From contig JADKFU010000005.1 in assembly GCA_016717285.1 (NCBI GenBank), positions 790,501-854,500 on the forward strand: 64,000 nt of DNA, read 5' to 3'. The position numbers were made by a program, and so were the translations under genes. How positions within the stretch are numbered: position 1 is the first letter of the stretch; each line of letters starts with the position of its first letter. This stretch comes from Chitinophagaceae bacterium. Lineage in GTDB: Bacteria > Bacteroidota > Bacteroidia > Chitinophagales > UBA10324. Below, piece after piece: positions 9,085 to 19,316 of the stretch. The notes below the pieces were generated by a model that searched no databases, had not been told where the DNA came from, and saw nothing but the letters and a program-made list of their open reading frames with translations.

Positions 9085-11565
9085 ATGAAAAAGGGAATAC
9101 AAAAACAGTACGTTACGCTCCACATTCTGATAGTTTTCTTTCTCGGATTAAATGTCGTAGCCGCGCAAACACCACAAAAGACTCCGTTAAATGGAACGCT
9201 GGGATTTATTGAAAACAAAGGACAGTTTCATGATCAAAATGGCAAAGAAAGAGAAGACCTGCTGTATATGTATATCCGTCCGGGCATCAAGGTGCAGTTG
9301 AAGCCGAATACCATCAGCTTCGACTTATTTACCATTGAAGCTGACCCACAGAGCATATCTGAAGCTCAGGGTTATGCTGCATCACATAATCTTGATCCTG
9401 AAGATGCACCGCTTCCTGATTTTCATTACAAAAGCAGCAGAATAGATCTGCAATTTTCCGGAGCCAATGAGCATCCTGAAATTGTTGCCGAAGAAATGTT
9501 GCCTGACTATCTTAATTACTATCTGTCTTATACACCACAAAGTGGCTTGACAGATGTAAAGCAATACAATAAAATCACTTATAAAAATCTTTATGACAAC
9601 ATTGACCTGGTAATGATTGCAAGCCCGGATCAATATCCTGTTCGGGCGCTTGCCTATGACTTTGTGGTGCATCCGGGCGGAAATGTAAATGAAATCCGCT
9701 ACCGTTATCAAGGTGCAAACAATCAGGAAATATACGACAACGGCACATTGGAAACCTCCAATGAACGGGGACGTATTTTTGAAATGATTCCGGAATCTTA
9801 CCTTCAAAATGCACAGGGTATGAAAGTATTACCGGTAAGTGTGTCTTTTAAAAAGGAAAATGATTTTATCAGCTTTAATGTCCCGCATTATGATGTGAAG
9901 CAGTCCCTTGTAATTGACCCTACGCTTGTATGGGCTACTTATGCCGGAGGGTTGGAAAGCGATGAAGCCCGCGGTTTGGCAGTTGACAGTGAGGATCATG
10001 TAATCATTACAGGCCGTACCTATAGCTCTGATAATATTGCAACTACTGGAGCTTATCAAACAGAAAAAATCGGGGATATTGATATTTACATTGAAAAATA
10101 TGATCCGAATGGAGTGCGTATCTGGGGAACTTACTATGGAGGTTCAGGCCTCGACAGGGCAAGAGCATGTATTGTAAATGACGAGGAGTATATTTATTTA
10201 GGCGCGCATACTACAAGTCCTGATGGAATTGTGACACTTGGAAATGGCATGCACCAGGAAATTTTTGCAGGTGTGGAAGATGGTCTTCTCGCCTATTTTG
10301 ATCCTTCGGGACACAGGGTTTGGGCTACTTATTATGGGGGAGAGGACGAGGATATTATCCGGAGACTGAAGATGGACCATGATGGAAATATTATTATGGT
10401 GGGTTATTCAAACAGTGATAGTGGTATTGCTACAATTGATGCATGGCAGCCCTTAAATAATGGCAATTCCGATTTGTGTTTGAGTAAATGGACATTTGAC
10501 GGCCAATTGTTATGGGGAACATTTTTAGGTGGCGAGAGCGAAGATCATGGCAGAAGTGTGGATGCTGATCCAAGTGGTAATATATACATCAATGGAAGCA
10601 CAGGAAGCAAGTTTGGTATAAAGAAAAATGCGTATCGCGATCATAATTCTGGGGGACAGGATTATTTATTGGCTAAATACAGCCCAACCGGTGGATTAAA
10701 ATGGTGCTCTTATTGGGGCGGTGAATTTGAAGATCGTGGAAGGGGCGTGAGAGTTGATCCATTAGGTGAGTTTGTCTATTTTATTGGATATAGCGCGAGT
10801 GACACCGGTGTTTCCACACCGGGTACTTTTCAACCTGAATGGAGCCAGGGATATGATGGACAAGGCGAGCCTTCTCATGACGCAGTAATAATGAAATGGA
10901 GTACGAATGGTTATCCGGTCTGGTCAACATATGTGGGCGATGGTGCTGAAGACCGCGGCCGTGCCGTTACCATGATCGGAAATGATCCTTATCTCGCAGG
11001 TACTACAAATTCTCCTACCATTGTAGGAACACCAGATGGTTTTCAACCTACGTATGGCGGTAAAGATGATATGTTTATAGAAAAGTTTGATTCTGCGGGT
11101 AACCGGATCTGGGGCAGCTATTACGGCGGTCCGGAAAGAGAAAGTACCCTTGCCCTTGCTGTGGACAATGAAGATGTAAACATGTTTTTGGTTGGAACAG
11201 CAGAAAGTGAAGGTATCAGCACACCTGGTGTTGCACAGGAAATATTTGGTGGGTTTGACGATGGTTTTTTGCTTAAGATACAGGTAGGAGTGGAAGTTTC
11301 GGCAAACGAACCCCAGGCAAGCAATGGCATGGAAATTTATCCGAATCCTAACCAGGGCAGTTTTTCTATGACTTACCGGATTTCCGAAGATGCCACTTTA
11401 AAGATTTTTGATCTGCTGGGCAAACAGGTTTATGCAAAAGAATTGAGTGTTGCCTCACAACAGGTGATTGTAAAAAATCTTTCCCTCATTCCGGGCATTT
11501 ATGAAGTGGTGATTGCAAACAATGAAAAGCAATTTTCAACTAAGAAGATGATTGTAGTGAAATAA
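9085..11565 (+). CDS. SBBP-repeat propeller protein with DUF7948-type N-terminus and T9SS tail (copy B)
   Basis: 826 residues, signal peptide 1-28 (ending VVAAQ). Same architecture as the preceding gene, 76 bases upstream: GFIENKGQFHDQNGK module, seven WGTY/WATY-type blades, then IYPNPNQGSFSM and a GIYEVVI-containing T9SS type A tail. Long stretches match copy A almost word for word (for example NIDLVMIASPDQYP and STGSKFGIKKNA), so the pair arose by tandem duplication. No separate promoter is obvious in the short gap and the two are probably cotranscribed. A strong terminator follows at 11588-11613. Confidence 0.85.
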   Translation: MKKGIQKQYVTLHILIVFFLGLNVVAAQTPQKTPLNGTLGFIENKGQFHDQNGKEREDLLYMYIRPGIKVQLKPNTISFDLFTIEADPQSISEAQGYAASHNLDPEDAPLPDFHYKSSRIDLQFSGANEHPEIVAEEMLPDYLNYYLSYTPQSGLTDVKQYNKITYKNLYDNIDLVMIASPDQYPVRALAYDFVVHPGGNVNEIRYRYQGANNQEIYDNGTLETSNERGRIFEMIPESYLQNAQGMKVLPVSVSFKKENDFISFNVPHYDVKQSLVIDPTLVWATYAGGLESDEARGLAVDSEDHVIITGRTYSSDNIATTGAYQTEKIGDIDIYIEKYDPNGVRIWGTYYGGSGLDRARACIVNDEEYIYLGAHTTSPDGIVTLGNGMHQEIFAGVEDGLLAYFDPSGHRVWATYYGGEDEDIIRRLKMDHDGNIIMVGYSNSDSGIATIDAWQPLNNGNSDLCLSKWTFDGQLLWGTFLGGESEDHGRSVDADPSGNIYINGSTGSKFGIKKNAYRDHNSGGQDYLLAKYSPTGGLKWCSYWGGEFEDRGRGVRVDPLGEFVYFIGYSASDTGVSTPGTFQPEWSQGYDGQGEPSHDAVIMKWSTNGYPVWSTYVGDGAEDRGRAVTMIGNDPYLAGTTNSPTIVGTPDGFQPTYGGKDDMFIEKFDSAGNRIWGSYYGGPERESTLALAVDNEDVNMFLVGTAESEGISTPGVAQEIFGGFDDGFLLKIQVGVEVSANEPQASNGMEIYPNPNQGSFSMTYRISEDATLKIFDLLGKQVYAKELSVASQQVIVKNLSLIPGIYEVVIANNEKQFSTKKMIVVK

Positions 11566-11587
11566 CAAATTCATTATTTTAAGTCTG

Positions 11588-11613
11588 AAAAGGTGGCGCA
11601 ATGCCACCTTTTC
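11588..11613 (+). terminator. Rho-independent terminator after the tandem propeller pair
   Basis: A perfect 10-bp stem (11588-11597 with 11603-11612) has a 5-base loop, and a T-rich tract continues to 11618. It lies 23 bases after the stop of the 9085 gene. Confidence 0.85.
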
Positions 11614-11788
11614 TTTTTCAGGGACAAAAAAATGGCTTTCGTTATTCGACCTAAAGGAATTTCTAAGCTGAAAAATCATCGAAGAATCATGAGTTCAGAT
11701 TACAATTCTAAGAAAGAAAATTACCTTGTCCGCCGTTTACCTTTTAATGGATCGCTTCACTCCCCGCTGAAATTTTAAGATTCAGGTT

Positions 11789-13045
11789 ATGGCTTCCAAT
11801 TCAACGCATGATTTTTTATCCTATCTTATTATTATCACCACTTTATTATTACTCGGCAGAGGATTTGGTGAGTTATTCAGGAAATGGAAACAACCGGCTG
11901 TAATGGGGGAATTGATTGCAGGTTTATTAGTGGGTCCCTCCGTCTTAGGTAATTTGTTTCCTTCCTTTTTTCATGAGCTATTTTTTTCATCTGCAAATGC
12001 ACAATTTGCATTTGATGGCATTTCCCGTATCGCTATCATTTTGTTTCTTTTTGTTGCGGGAATGGAAGTGCACTTACATGATGTATTGAAAAGAGGGAAA
12101 GCAGCAGCTAAGATCAGCTTATCAAGCATTGTATTTCCCTTTGCTGCCGGATTTGCAGGCACCTGGATTTTCTTTGATCATTTTTTAAGTAATGGTCATG
12201 CTGACAAGTTGGTGCCTGCTATGTTTATGGGAACTGCGTTATCAATAACAGCTTTATCTGTGCTGGCAAAAATTCTGTTTGATCTTGAGTTAGGAAGGTC
12301 ACGATTCGGAAGTCTCTTGTTAACGGCTGCCATGATCAATGATTTTGCAGGTTGGATGTTATTCACGGTAGTAATAAGCCTGGGTGATTTACAAGAGGAA
12401 GGCATGGGCTTATGGCAGACCATTTTATTGGTGATGATTTTTACCATTATTCTATTAACAGAAGGACGAAGGGCAATTGACAAACTTTTTGAATTTGCTT
12501 CACGAGAACTTAAAGGTCCCGGGGCTTCATTGGCTTTAGCCATTATGTTATGCCTGCTCGGTGCCATCTTTACAGAATGGGTAGGAATTCATGCAATATT
12601 CGGCGCTTTTTTAACTGGTGTAGCAGTGGGTGATTCCCGGAATTTCAGTCGTAAAGCAAAAGATATGTTACATGAATTTGTTTCTAATCTTTTAGCCCCG
12701 CTGTTTTTTGTTTCCATTGGATTGCGCGTTAATTTCATTAAAGATTTCGATGTTTTCATTTGCATTTTTGTGCTGTCGATTGCATGTTTGGGTAAGTTGA
12801 TTGGCGGGTTTATCGGAGCACGCTTAAGCGGGTTCAAAACAAATAAAGCGATTGCGGTAGGCTTCGCAATGAATGCCCGGGGCTCAATGGAAATTGTGCT
12901 CGGAATCCTTGCACTTCAGGCAGGAATCATAAATGAAAAGGTGTTTGTTGGTTTGGTCGTGATGACCTTTGTAACGATACTTATCGCTGGTCCTTCGATG
13001 CGTTATTATCTAAACAGGCACAATCGTTTGTATCCACTCAATTAA
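11789..13045 (+). CDS. Cation:proton antiporter, CPA2/KefB-like
   Basis: 418 residues, almost entirely membrane-embedded, with about 12 hydrophobic segments. Characteristic Na+/H+ exchanger family features: ELIAGLLVGPSVLG in the second segment, LFLFVAGMEV in the third, the MGTALSITALSVLAKIL discontinuous-helix region, ND at AAMINDFAGW in the fifth helix region (ion-binding pair), and GAFLTGVAVGD followed by APLFFVSIGL. There is no C-terminal RCK/TrkA domain, unlike full KefB/KefC, so it is a short membrane-domain-only form. It probably exchanges monovalent cations for protons across the inner membrane. It stands alone between secretome genes, after a terminator. Confidence 0.9.
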   Translation: MASNSTHDFLSYLIIITTLLLLGRGFGELFRKWKQPAVMGELIAGLLVGPSVLGNLFPSFFHELFFSSANAQFAFDGISRIAIILFLFVAGMEVHLHDVLKRGKAAAKISLSSIVFPFAAGFAGTWIFFDHFLSNGHADKLVPAMFMGTALSITALSVLAKILFDLELGRSRFGSLLLTAAMINDFAGWMLFTVVISLGDLQEEGMGLWQTILLVMIFTIILLTEGRRAIDKLFEFASRELKGPGASLALAIMLCLLGAIFTEWVGIHAIFGAFLTGVAVGDSRNFSRKAKDMLHEFVSNLLAPLFFVSIGLRVNFIKDFDVFICIFVLSIACLGKLIGGFIGARLSGFKTNKAIAVGFAMNARGSMEIVLGILALQAGIINEKVFVGLVVMTFVTILIAGPSMRYYLNRHNRLYPLN

Positions 13046-13098
13046 GGATTTCCTCCTGCGATAGGAATATAAATTAATTAATGCAGCAACAACAACCC

Positions 13099-15954
13099 CT
13101 ATTGAAGCATCACCTTCAGCATTGTTTTCGAATCACCCTCCAGAATTTCCACCAAATACAACCCAGGAACAAAGTGCTCTGCAGGAATTTGTAATGGCTG
13201 TGTAGTTTCATTTACCTCCAATTGAGTGGAATAAACCGGCTGATGTAATAAATTGTAAACAGTAATTTTTACTTCTGTTGGTGTTACGGTGGAGAGCTTA
13301 AGAGAAATTTGACCGGCTGCAGGATTTGGATAAACCATTGCCTGCAGCGAAACCGGCGCTTGCAATAATTCCTGACCTTCTTTCATAAACCACGGTGAAG
13401 CGTTGGTTATGGGAAGAATTCTATAGCAGTTATTCGCATCGAATGATGCAGCAGTATGAGAAATTTCCAAAACATAATTTCCTTTAGGCGCGCTGTTATA
13501 AATTATTGTTTCATCCACCGTTCCGGCATTCACTGATGAAAAAAGTAACTGGCCATTCGACTTATATAATTTCAGATCGTAGTCAGCCATTAGGTCGGTA
13601 AGCACCAATTTTAAATTGGTAGGTGATGACAGCTTTAATTTATACCAATCGAAATCTGCAGCGGATGAAATAGCGGCGGTATAACCCCAAAGATTTGCAT
13701 CATCAAATGTCTTGATCAGCATCGCAGTTGCATTAGTGTTATTTGGTTCATACTTATCATAGCATGCATCAGCAACATTCAAACGGGTCACAATCGTTTC
13801 GTTAGCGCCATTGTTTGTTGTCTGATAAACACCCGGGGTCGCAGAAAAATTATTTCCTGTGGTAGATAATAAAAGGTCAAGGAATCCATTTTTATCAAGT
13901 CCCATTCCATGCAATTCTTCATTGTCTTCTACTCCAAAATAGCTGCCCCAGATTCTGGCACCGGTAAATGAAAATTTTCCTATAAAGCCATCTGTGGTGC
14001 CACCATAAGCTGGCTGATAGGAGCCGGTTGTGCTGATATTATTAAGGCTTGAAGTTAAACCACCGCAATAAACGAAATCATTATCATCATCTACTGCCAG
14101 TGTAAATAACTGGTCTTTTCCATTTCCTCCGTAATAAGTTCCCCACTCTCTGCTGCCATCAGGGTGAAATTTTGCAAGAAATCCATCATACTTCAGGGCA
14201 CCGTCATTATCATAAGCCTCATACCAATGTTCCTGCAAAGCACCCGTTGAAGCCATTCCTGACGGGCTTGCCGACCATCCGATTATATAGGCATTACCGG
14301 CATTATCTGTTTTAACACCACGTCCATGGTCTTCATTTATTCCACCCAGATAACTGCACCAATAAAAATTTCCGGAGGTATCCCACTTTGCAATAAAAAC
14401 ATCAGTTCCACCACCACCATACACGGATTGATGAACGCCGGCAGTTGCAAATTCTGTTTCACTTTCGCAGGTTCCTTCTATATATAAATCACCATTTTTT
14501 CCAACGCAAATTCCATGTGCACGGTCCTGCGCAGGCCCGCTGAAATAAGAAGCCCATTTTAGGACACCTGCAGATGTAAACTTTCCTAAAAAAGCATCTC
14601 CATTGTTTCCACCCGGATTATTCATTGCTGCCTGGTGTGCACCCGGAGTTGCGATTTTATCCGGACTTACCGTGTATCCTGAAAAATAAATATTGCCCTT
14701 TTTATCGCAATCCAAATCAAGTATTTCATCCTGGATAGAACCACCAAAGTAGGTGGCCCATTGCCTGATACCGGAATCATTAAATTTTACCAAAAAAGCA
14801 TCCTGTCCTCCGGCTAATGAAGCCTGGTAAGTACCAGGCGTACTGATACCATTTTGGCTGGTTGTTAGTCCGCCGAGGTAAATATTGTTATCCGCATCAG
14901 TAGCTACTGCATGCCCTTCATCTTTACCTGACGAACCGTAATAAGTTGCCCATGATAATTTGCCCACGGTAGTGAATTTGGCAACAAAAGCATCGTGATA
15001 GCCTCCACCATAAGTGGTCTGGTAAGCGCCAGTGCTTGCAACCTGAAGCGTGCTGAGCGTACTGCCCGCAACAATCACTTTTGATTGCTTATCTACTGCG
15101 AGTTCTCCATTGTTAATGTCTTCTGAAAGGTTGCCTCCAAAATAAGAAGTCCATAAAATATTGGGATCAATTACGATCGTATTGGTGTAATCGCGCTCTA
15201 TTTTATAGCTTATTTTATTTTTATCGAAATGGTATGCAGCAGGCACCGGTAATTCATTTGCAGCAGTGAAAGCAATTACTTTGCTTTCTTCAATTATGCC
15301 GGATCGGGTTAATAACTTAAAACCCTCTCCGGGAACCGGAATCATTGCAGTAGCACCTTCATATAGCAAGCTGATTTTCGAGGCATCCGCACCCGGACTA
15401 ACGATCCATTCATATTTCAAAGTTGTGCCTGTGCTTTTGTCCGGGGCAGAAAAAACGAGGTCGACCCCAGGATAGATGTTTTTATATCTTACTTTCTCAA
15501 AACTTTGAACTCCGGTTATTCCTTCAGAAGTACAGTTCGAAGTGTAAAAATTAAGCACTGTTCCTGTTGATGACTCTCCGAGGATTTGAGGGTGAGCATT
15601 TGCTCCAACAACTTTTACGTCGATGCGGTTTGATTGCAGGTTGCCTTCTTTTTGTTCAAAGTCCTCTGACTCCATCGGCAATGTATTTTTTAAACCTGAT
15701 TCTGTCAGGTTTTGCGGCAATTTTTCTTCGAAGAGCTCGTAGCTGAATCCACTTTCTTTAAGCTGGAGATTAAAGTACCTGTCGGCAAAAATAAACCGGA
15801 CACTGCTGTTGGAATTTCCTTTTTGATCTACTACCTGACCTTTATTCTCTACAAAATTCAACAGTTGTTGAGTGGATGCCAGCCATGTTTCCTGGGCTGT
15901 TACTCCAAGATAGCTGAAAATGAAAATGAAAATTAGTGCAGTTGTTTTTGTCAT
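13099..15954 (-). CDS. SBBP-repeat propeller protein with PPC-like domain and T9SS tail (copy C)
   Basis: 951 residues. Signal peptide 1-21 (ending GVTAQ). A DUF7948-type module (FVENKGQVVDQKG, YKNIYPGVDLVFSAP, IVSPGADASKI) occupies about residues 33-265. Seven SBBP blades follow, each opening W-x-S/T-Y-F/Y-x-G and containing GVYQ/GAYQ-type turns. A region starting CYDKYEPNNTNATA (about 735-850) looks like a PPC (bacterial pre-peptidase C-terminal) beta-sandwich, with DFDWYKLKL and a G-NYVLEI strand. The end is a T9SS type A sorting domain (VYPNPAAGQISLKL, PGLYLVEI). Tandem paralogue of the next gene. Confidence 0.85.
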   Translation of the reverse strand: MTKTTALIFIFIFSYLGVTAQETWLASTQQLLNFVENKGQVVDQKGNSNSSVRFIFADRYFNLQLKESGFSYELFEEKLPQNLTESGLKNTLPMESEDFEQKEGNLQSNRIDVKVVGANAHPQILGESSTGTVLNFYTSNCTSEGITGVQSFEKVRYKNIYPGVDLVFSAPDKSTGTTLKYEWIVSPGADASKISLLYEGATAMIPVPGEGFKLLTRSGIIEESKVIAFTAANELPVPAAYHFDKNKISYKIERDYTNTIVIDPNILWTSYFGGNLSEDINNGELAVDKQSKVIVAGSTLSTLQVASTGAYQTTYGGGYHDAFVAKFTTVGKLSWATYYGSSGKDEGHAVATDADNNIYLGGLTTSQNGISTPGTYQASLAGGQDAFLVKFNDSGIRQWATYFGGSIQDEILDLDCDKKGNIYFSGYTVSPDKIATPGAHQAAMNNPGGNNGDAFLGKFTSAGVLKWASYFSGPAQDRAHGICVGKNGDLYIEGTCESETEFATAGVHQSVYGGGGTDVFIAKWDTSGNFYWCSYLGGINEDHGRGVKTDNAGNAYIIGWSASPSGMASTGALQEHWYEAYDNDGALKYDGFLAKFHPDGSREWGTYYGGNGKDQLFTLAVDDDNDFVYCGGLTSSLNNISTTGSYQPAYGGTTDGFIGKFSFTGARIWGSYFGVEDNEELHGMGLDKNGFLDLLLSTTGNNFSATPGVYQTTNNGANETIVTRLNVADACYDKYEPNNTNATAMLIKTFDDANLWGYTAAISSAADFDWYKLKLSSPTNLKLVLTDLMADYDLKLYKSNGQLLFSSVNAGTVDETIIYNSAPKGNYVLEISHTAASFDANNCYRILPITNASPWFMKEGQELLQAPVSLQAMVYPNPAAGQISLKLSTVTPTEVKITVYNLLHQPVYSTQLEVNETTQPLQIPAEHFVPGLYLVEILEGDSKTMLKVMLQ

Positions 15955-16214
15955 TGCAGTAGTTTTTTCTGTATTAAAATCTTGCTTTTTGAAATATCCC
16001 TACAAGATATTACGCTAAAATTACACTTATTAATGGATCGAAATTGTTGGCTTATAGCTCTTCCTCTTTTGCAATTGTACCTGACATTTAAATAATGATA
16101 GGGTAAACCTTTCGTATTTACGCCCTCATCATTAAAAATCAATGATAGCTACTGGCAGGCCGCTACCATACATTATTGTTAGTTTATTAAATACAGGCTA
16201 TGAGGCGATTGCTT

Positions 16215-19052
16215 TTATTGTTTTATGAAACCTGCAACCCAATTTTTTTCATTTGATTTAAGAAGCAATTTGTAACTTCCTTTGGGCAGACCGGCTAAAG
16301 GAATTTGAAGTGATTGGTAGCCTTCTGTGAGTGCAATTTCTTTTGTACTCATTATACGTCCAAGCAGGTCATAAATGATTAGCGTACTGTTTCCGGAAGA
16401 AGGTGAGGTCAAACTGAATGAAAGTTGCGCATCAGCAGGATTAGGAAAAACGGTGAGTGTTAACAGTTCCGGCTTGTCGGTTTCAAAGTAGTTTCCTGAG
16501 AGCTTTGGAAACATATTCGTGCTTTGATAAATCTTAAGCCGGTAGCAATTGAGTGAGTCAAACGTCGAATTATTATGACCGATTTTAATATAGCAAAAGC
16601 TACCTGGGGCATTATTGTAAACAATGGTATCATTAACGCCAACAGGATTATTGGAACTTTGCAGCAATACCTGCTGTGAGTTGTAAAGTTTCAGATTGTA
16701 ACTGGCTGGCTTATCAGAAAGTATAAACATAAAATTCGATCCTAAATCTTTTGGTTTTGTTTTAAAAAAATCCTGATCAACTCCATTTACAATGCCTCCG
16801 GTGAAACCATAAAAAATGGTATCAGCAGGAAGCCAGCCCTGGACTTGTTTTGCGGTGGAAAATGTATTATTGGGTTCATTGTAATCGTAACAATCGAGTC
16901 CTGCATAAAATCGGTATAGAATGACCTCATCATTACCATTGCTTTCGGTTTGATAAACACCCGTCGTAACCGGCATCCGGTTATTACTTGTAACTCCAAG
17001 TAAATAAATAAAGCCATCTGCATCCTGCTCTATATCCTGAATATGCTCTTCGGAGTTACTGCCAATGTAACTGCCCCAAATCAGTTTCCCGTTATAATCC
17101 CAACGCGCAAAAAAACCATCTGCACCCGATACCTTGTTCTGTTGCCAGGCATTAGGCGAGGCAATAGAATCAAGACTTTTTGTTCCGCCCGCTACATAAA
17201 TAGCATGAGCATTTCTGTCAAGAGTCATTCCCCAGATGCGATCGTAATCACTTCCACCGTAATAAGTTCCCCATACTCGCTGGCCTGTTGTTGTGAATTT
17301 GGCTAAGTATCCATCTTCTAATCTGGTGGTGCCATCATAAGCGGGTGTCCAGGTCTCCTGGTGAGCACCCGGTGTTGCAATACCCATTGTACTTTCTGTA
17401 AGCCCGGTGATATAAATATTACCCTCAATATCTGATTCCACACCTCTGCCACGATCAGAATATTCTCCACCGAAATAGGTGCTCCAGATGCGCTGACCAC
17501 TTGTATCAAATACTGCAAGCAATACATCCTCATCTCCTCCTCCAAAAGTGGTTTGGTGAACACCGGTTGTTGTCATATCTGTAGTGCTCCCTGTAGTACC
17601 CTCTAACAAAACGCGGTTATAGATATCGAAATTGATAGCATGAAAACGGTCAGAACCCAGCGCTCCGAAATAAGTTGTCCAGAGTTCAACTCCGTCTGGC
17701 GTAAATTTGGAAAAAAGACAATCCCCCGAGCCTCCGAATACTTCCTGGTAAGCTCCAGGTGTTGCAATACCCACTTTGCTTTCTGTATAACCAGCGCAAT
17801 ACAAATTCCCTTTGTTGTCGGTAATAACATTCCGGTAGTGGTCGTCATTCGCAGATCCTTTGTAGGTGCTCCAAAGAAAGATACCTGCCGAAGTAAACTT
17901 CGCTATAATCCCGTCGCCAGAACCTTTGCTGTCCATTTGCCCTATAGTAGCGAGTCCATCGCTTACTGCTTTTCCATATAAAATGACATTATTAGATTTA
18001 TCCGTGCAAGCTCCATATCCTAAATCCTTTGAATTGCCACCGAAGTAAGATGCCCACTCCAATTTGCCATTGGTTTTAAATTTGGCTACGAAAAGATCAG
18101 AAGGGTCTCCACCATAAACCGTTTGAAACGCGCCTGCCGATGCGATATTGGAAATACTGGTAGTATTACCACTGATGATGGGCGACTTCTTTTTATCCAG
18201 CACAACTTTAGCGGCATCTTCAATTTTTTCACCTCCATAATAAGTTCCCCACATCAGAGTCGGATCAATGATCAGCGTTTGAGTTTTATCATATTCGCCA
18301 ATCGTGTATTTCACATGATTTTTTTCGATTGCATACGCAGAATAAACTTCTTTCCCCCCGGTTTTTAAAAAGGAAACAGGCTTACCCTCTTCTACATAAC
18401 CTATGGCTGTATTAAGCTGAACGGCACCTTTATCATTGATGGTTAATGCATGATTGCCACTGTATTTCAGGTCAATCATATTTGGATCTGCCCCTGGCTG
18501 TAGCACAAAATCGTAATGAAGTGGTGTATCTTTTTCATCGTTTGGAGCGGTGAATATGAGATCAATACCCGGATAAATATTGTGATAAGTGATGGTATTG
18601 AATGCCTTCACCCGTTCGATACGGTTTGTTTTAACAGGCGCATAATAATAATTGAAGTAAGCGCCGGTGGCATCTGAAGCCTCTATGGTCGCGTTTTTAT
18701 CGGCACCTTCAAGTGACACATCAATGCGGACAGAACTTGCGATGCGAAGAGCAGATCCTGAGTTATCCTTGTCTTCTGTTGCAAATCCCGCTTCATCCAT
18801 ATTGTCGCCTGCAGGAACTGCCTGAAAGAGTTCGTAACTAAAACCACCTTGCTTCAACTCAAGGTTAAACAAATCACGGCTGTAAATAAACTTTACTTTA
18901 TCGTTTATCTTCCCCGATGTGTTTTTTACCTGGCCTTTATTTTCAAGGAATCCTTTCTCATTAAATGATCCCATTAGGTTTTCAGGTTTTTGCTGAGCGT
19001 AGGCTAGGGCAAAACTGAGGCAGCATATTACACTTAGGGTAAAGTTTTTCAC
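16215..19052 (-). CDS. SBBP-repeat propeller protein with PPC-like domain and T9SS tail (copy D)
   Basis: 945 residues, signal peptide 1-20 (ending ALAYAQ). Domain order equals copy C: FLENKGQVKNTSGK module with YHNIYPGIDLIFTAP, seven SBBP blades (WGTYYGG, WASYFGG, WSTYKGS, WTTYFGA, WSTYFGG, WGTYYGG, WGSYIGS), a PPC-like region starting CYDYNEPNNTFSTA, and a T9SS type A tail (VFPNPADAQLSFSL, LPKGSYKLLL). It is separated from copy C by 260 bases with no clear terminator, so cotranscription is possible. Secreted or surface attached; function unknown. Confidence 0.85.
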   Translation of the reverse strand: MKNFTLSVICCLSFALAYAQQKPENLMGSFNEKGFLENKGQVKNTSGKINDKVKFIYSRDLFNLELKQGGFSYELFQAVPAGDNMDEAGFATEDKDNSGSALRIASSVRIDVSLEGADKNATIEASDATGAYFNYYYAPVKTNRIERVKAFNTITYHNIYPGIDLIFTAPNDEKDTPLHYDFVLQPGADPNMIDLKYSGNHALTINDKGAVQLNTAIGYVEEGKPVSFLKTGGKEVYSAYAIEKNHVKYTIGEYDKTQTLIIDPTLMWGTYYGGEKIEDAAKVVLDKKKSPIISGNTTSISNIASAGAFQTVYGGDPSDLFVAKFKTNGKLEWASYFGGNSKDLGYGACTDKSNNVILYGKAVSDGLATIGQMDSKGSGDGIIAKFTSAGIFLWSTYKGSANDDHYRNVITDNKGNLYCAGYTESKVGIATPGAYQEVFGGSGDCLFSKFTPDGVELWTTYFGALGSDRFHAINFDIYNRVLLEGTTGSTTDMTTTGVHQTTFGGGDEDVLLAVFDTSGQRIWSTYFGGEYSDRGRGVESDIEGNIYITGLTESTMGIATPGAHQETWTPAYDGTTRLEDGYLAKFTTTGQRVWGTYYGGSDYDRIWGMTLDRNAHAIYVAGGTKSLDSIASPNAWQQNKVSGADGFFARWDYNGKLIWGSYIGSNSEEHIQDIEQDADGFIYLLGVTSNNRMPVTTGVYQTESNGNDEVILYRFYAGLDCYDYNEPNNTFSTAKQVQGWLPADTIFYGFTGGIVNGVDQDFFKTKPKDLGSNFMFILSDKPASYNLKLYNSQQVLLQSSNNPVGVNDTIVYNNAPGSFCYIKIGHNNSTFDSLNCYRLKIYQSTNMFPKLSGNYFETDKPELLTLTVFPNPADAQLSFSLTSPSSGNSTLIIYDLLGRIMSTKEIALTEGYQSLQIPLAGLPKGSYKLLLKSNEKNWVAGFIKQ

Positions 19053-19316
19053 AGGAATTGGTTTAAGTTATTAGTTAAAAAAATCCGCATAGACAAAAAA
19101 AGTGCCTTTTTCAAAAGGAAGCGAATTTACGCCTTAAGTGATGATTGTGCAAACGAACTTACCAGAAAATCCTTTCATATGATTTCGTTTTTTCATCATT
19201 ACAGGTCTTTCATTTTATTACAAAATAAAAATCGGGCAGGCTCTCAGCACATGATATACAACAATTTATTGTTGATTATCAGACGGTTATTCAGTTACTT
19301 TTAAAAACCTAACACT

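Noticed and set aside
11593..11778. 61-codon frame between the propeller pair and the antiporter
   Set aside because: It would start with GTG inside the terminator stem and has no recognisable domain.
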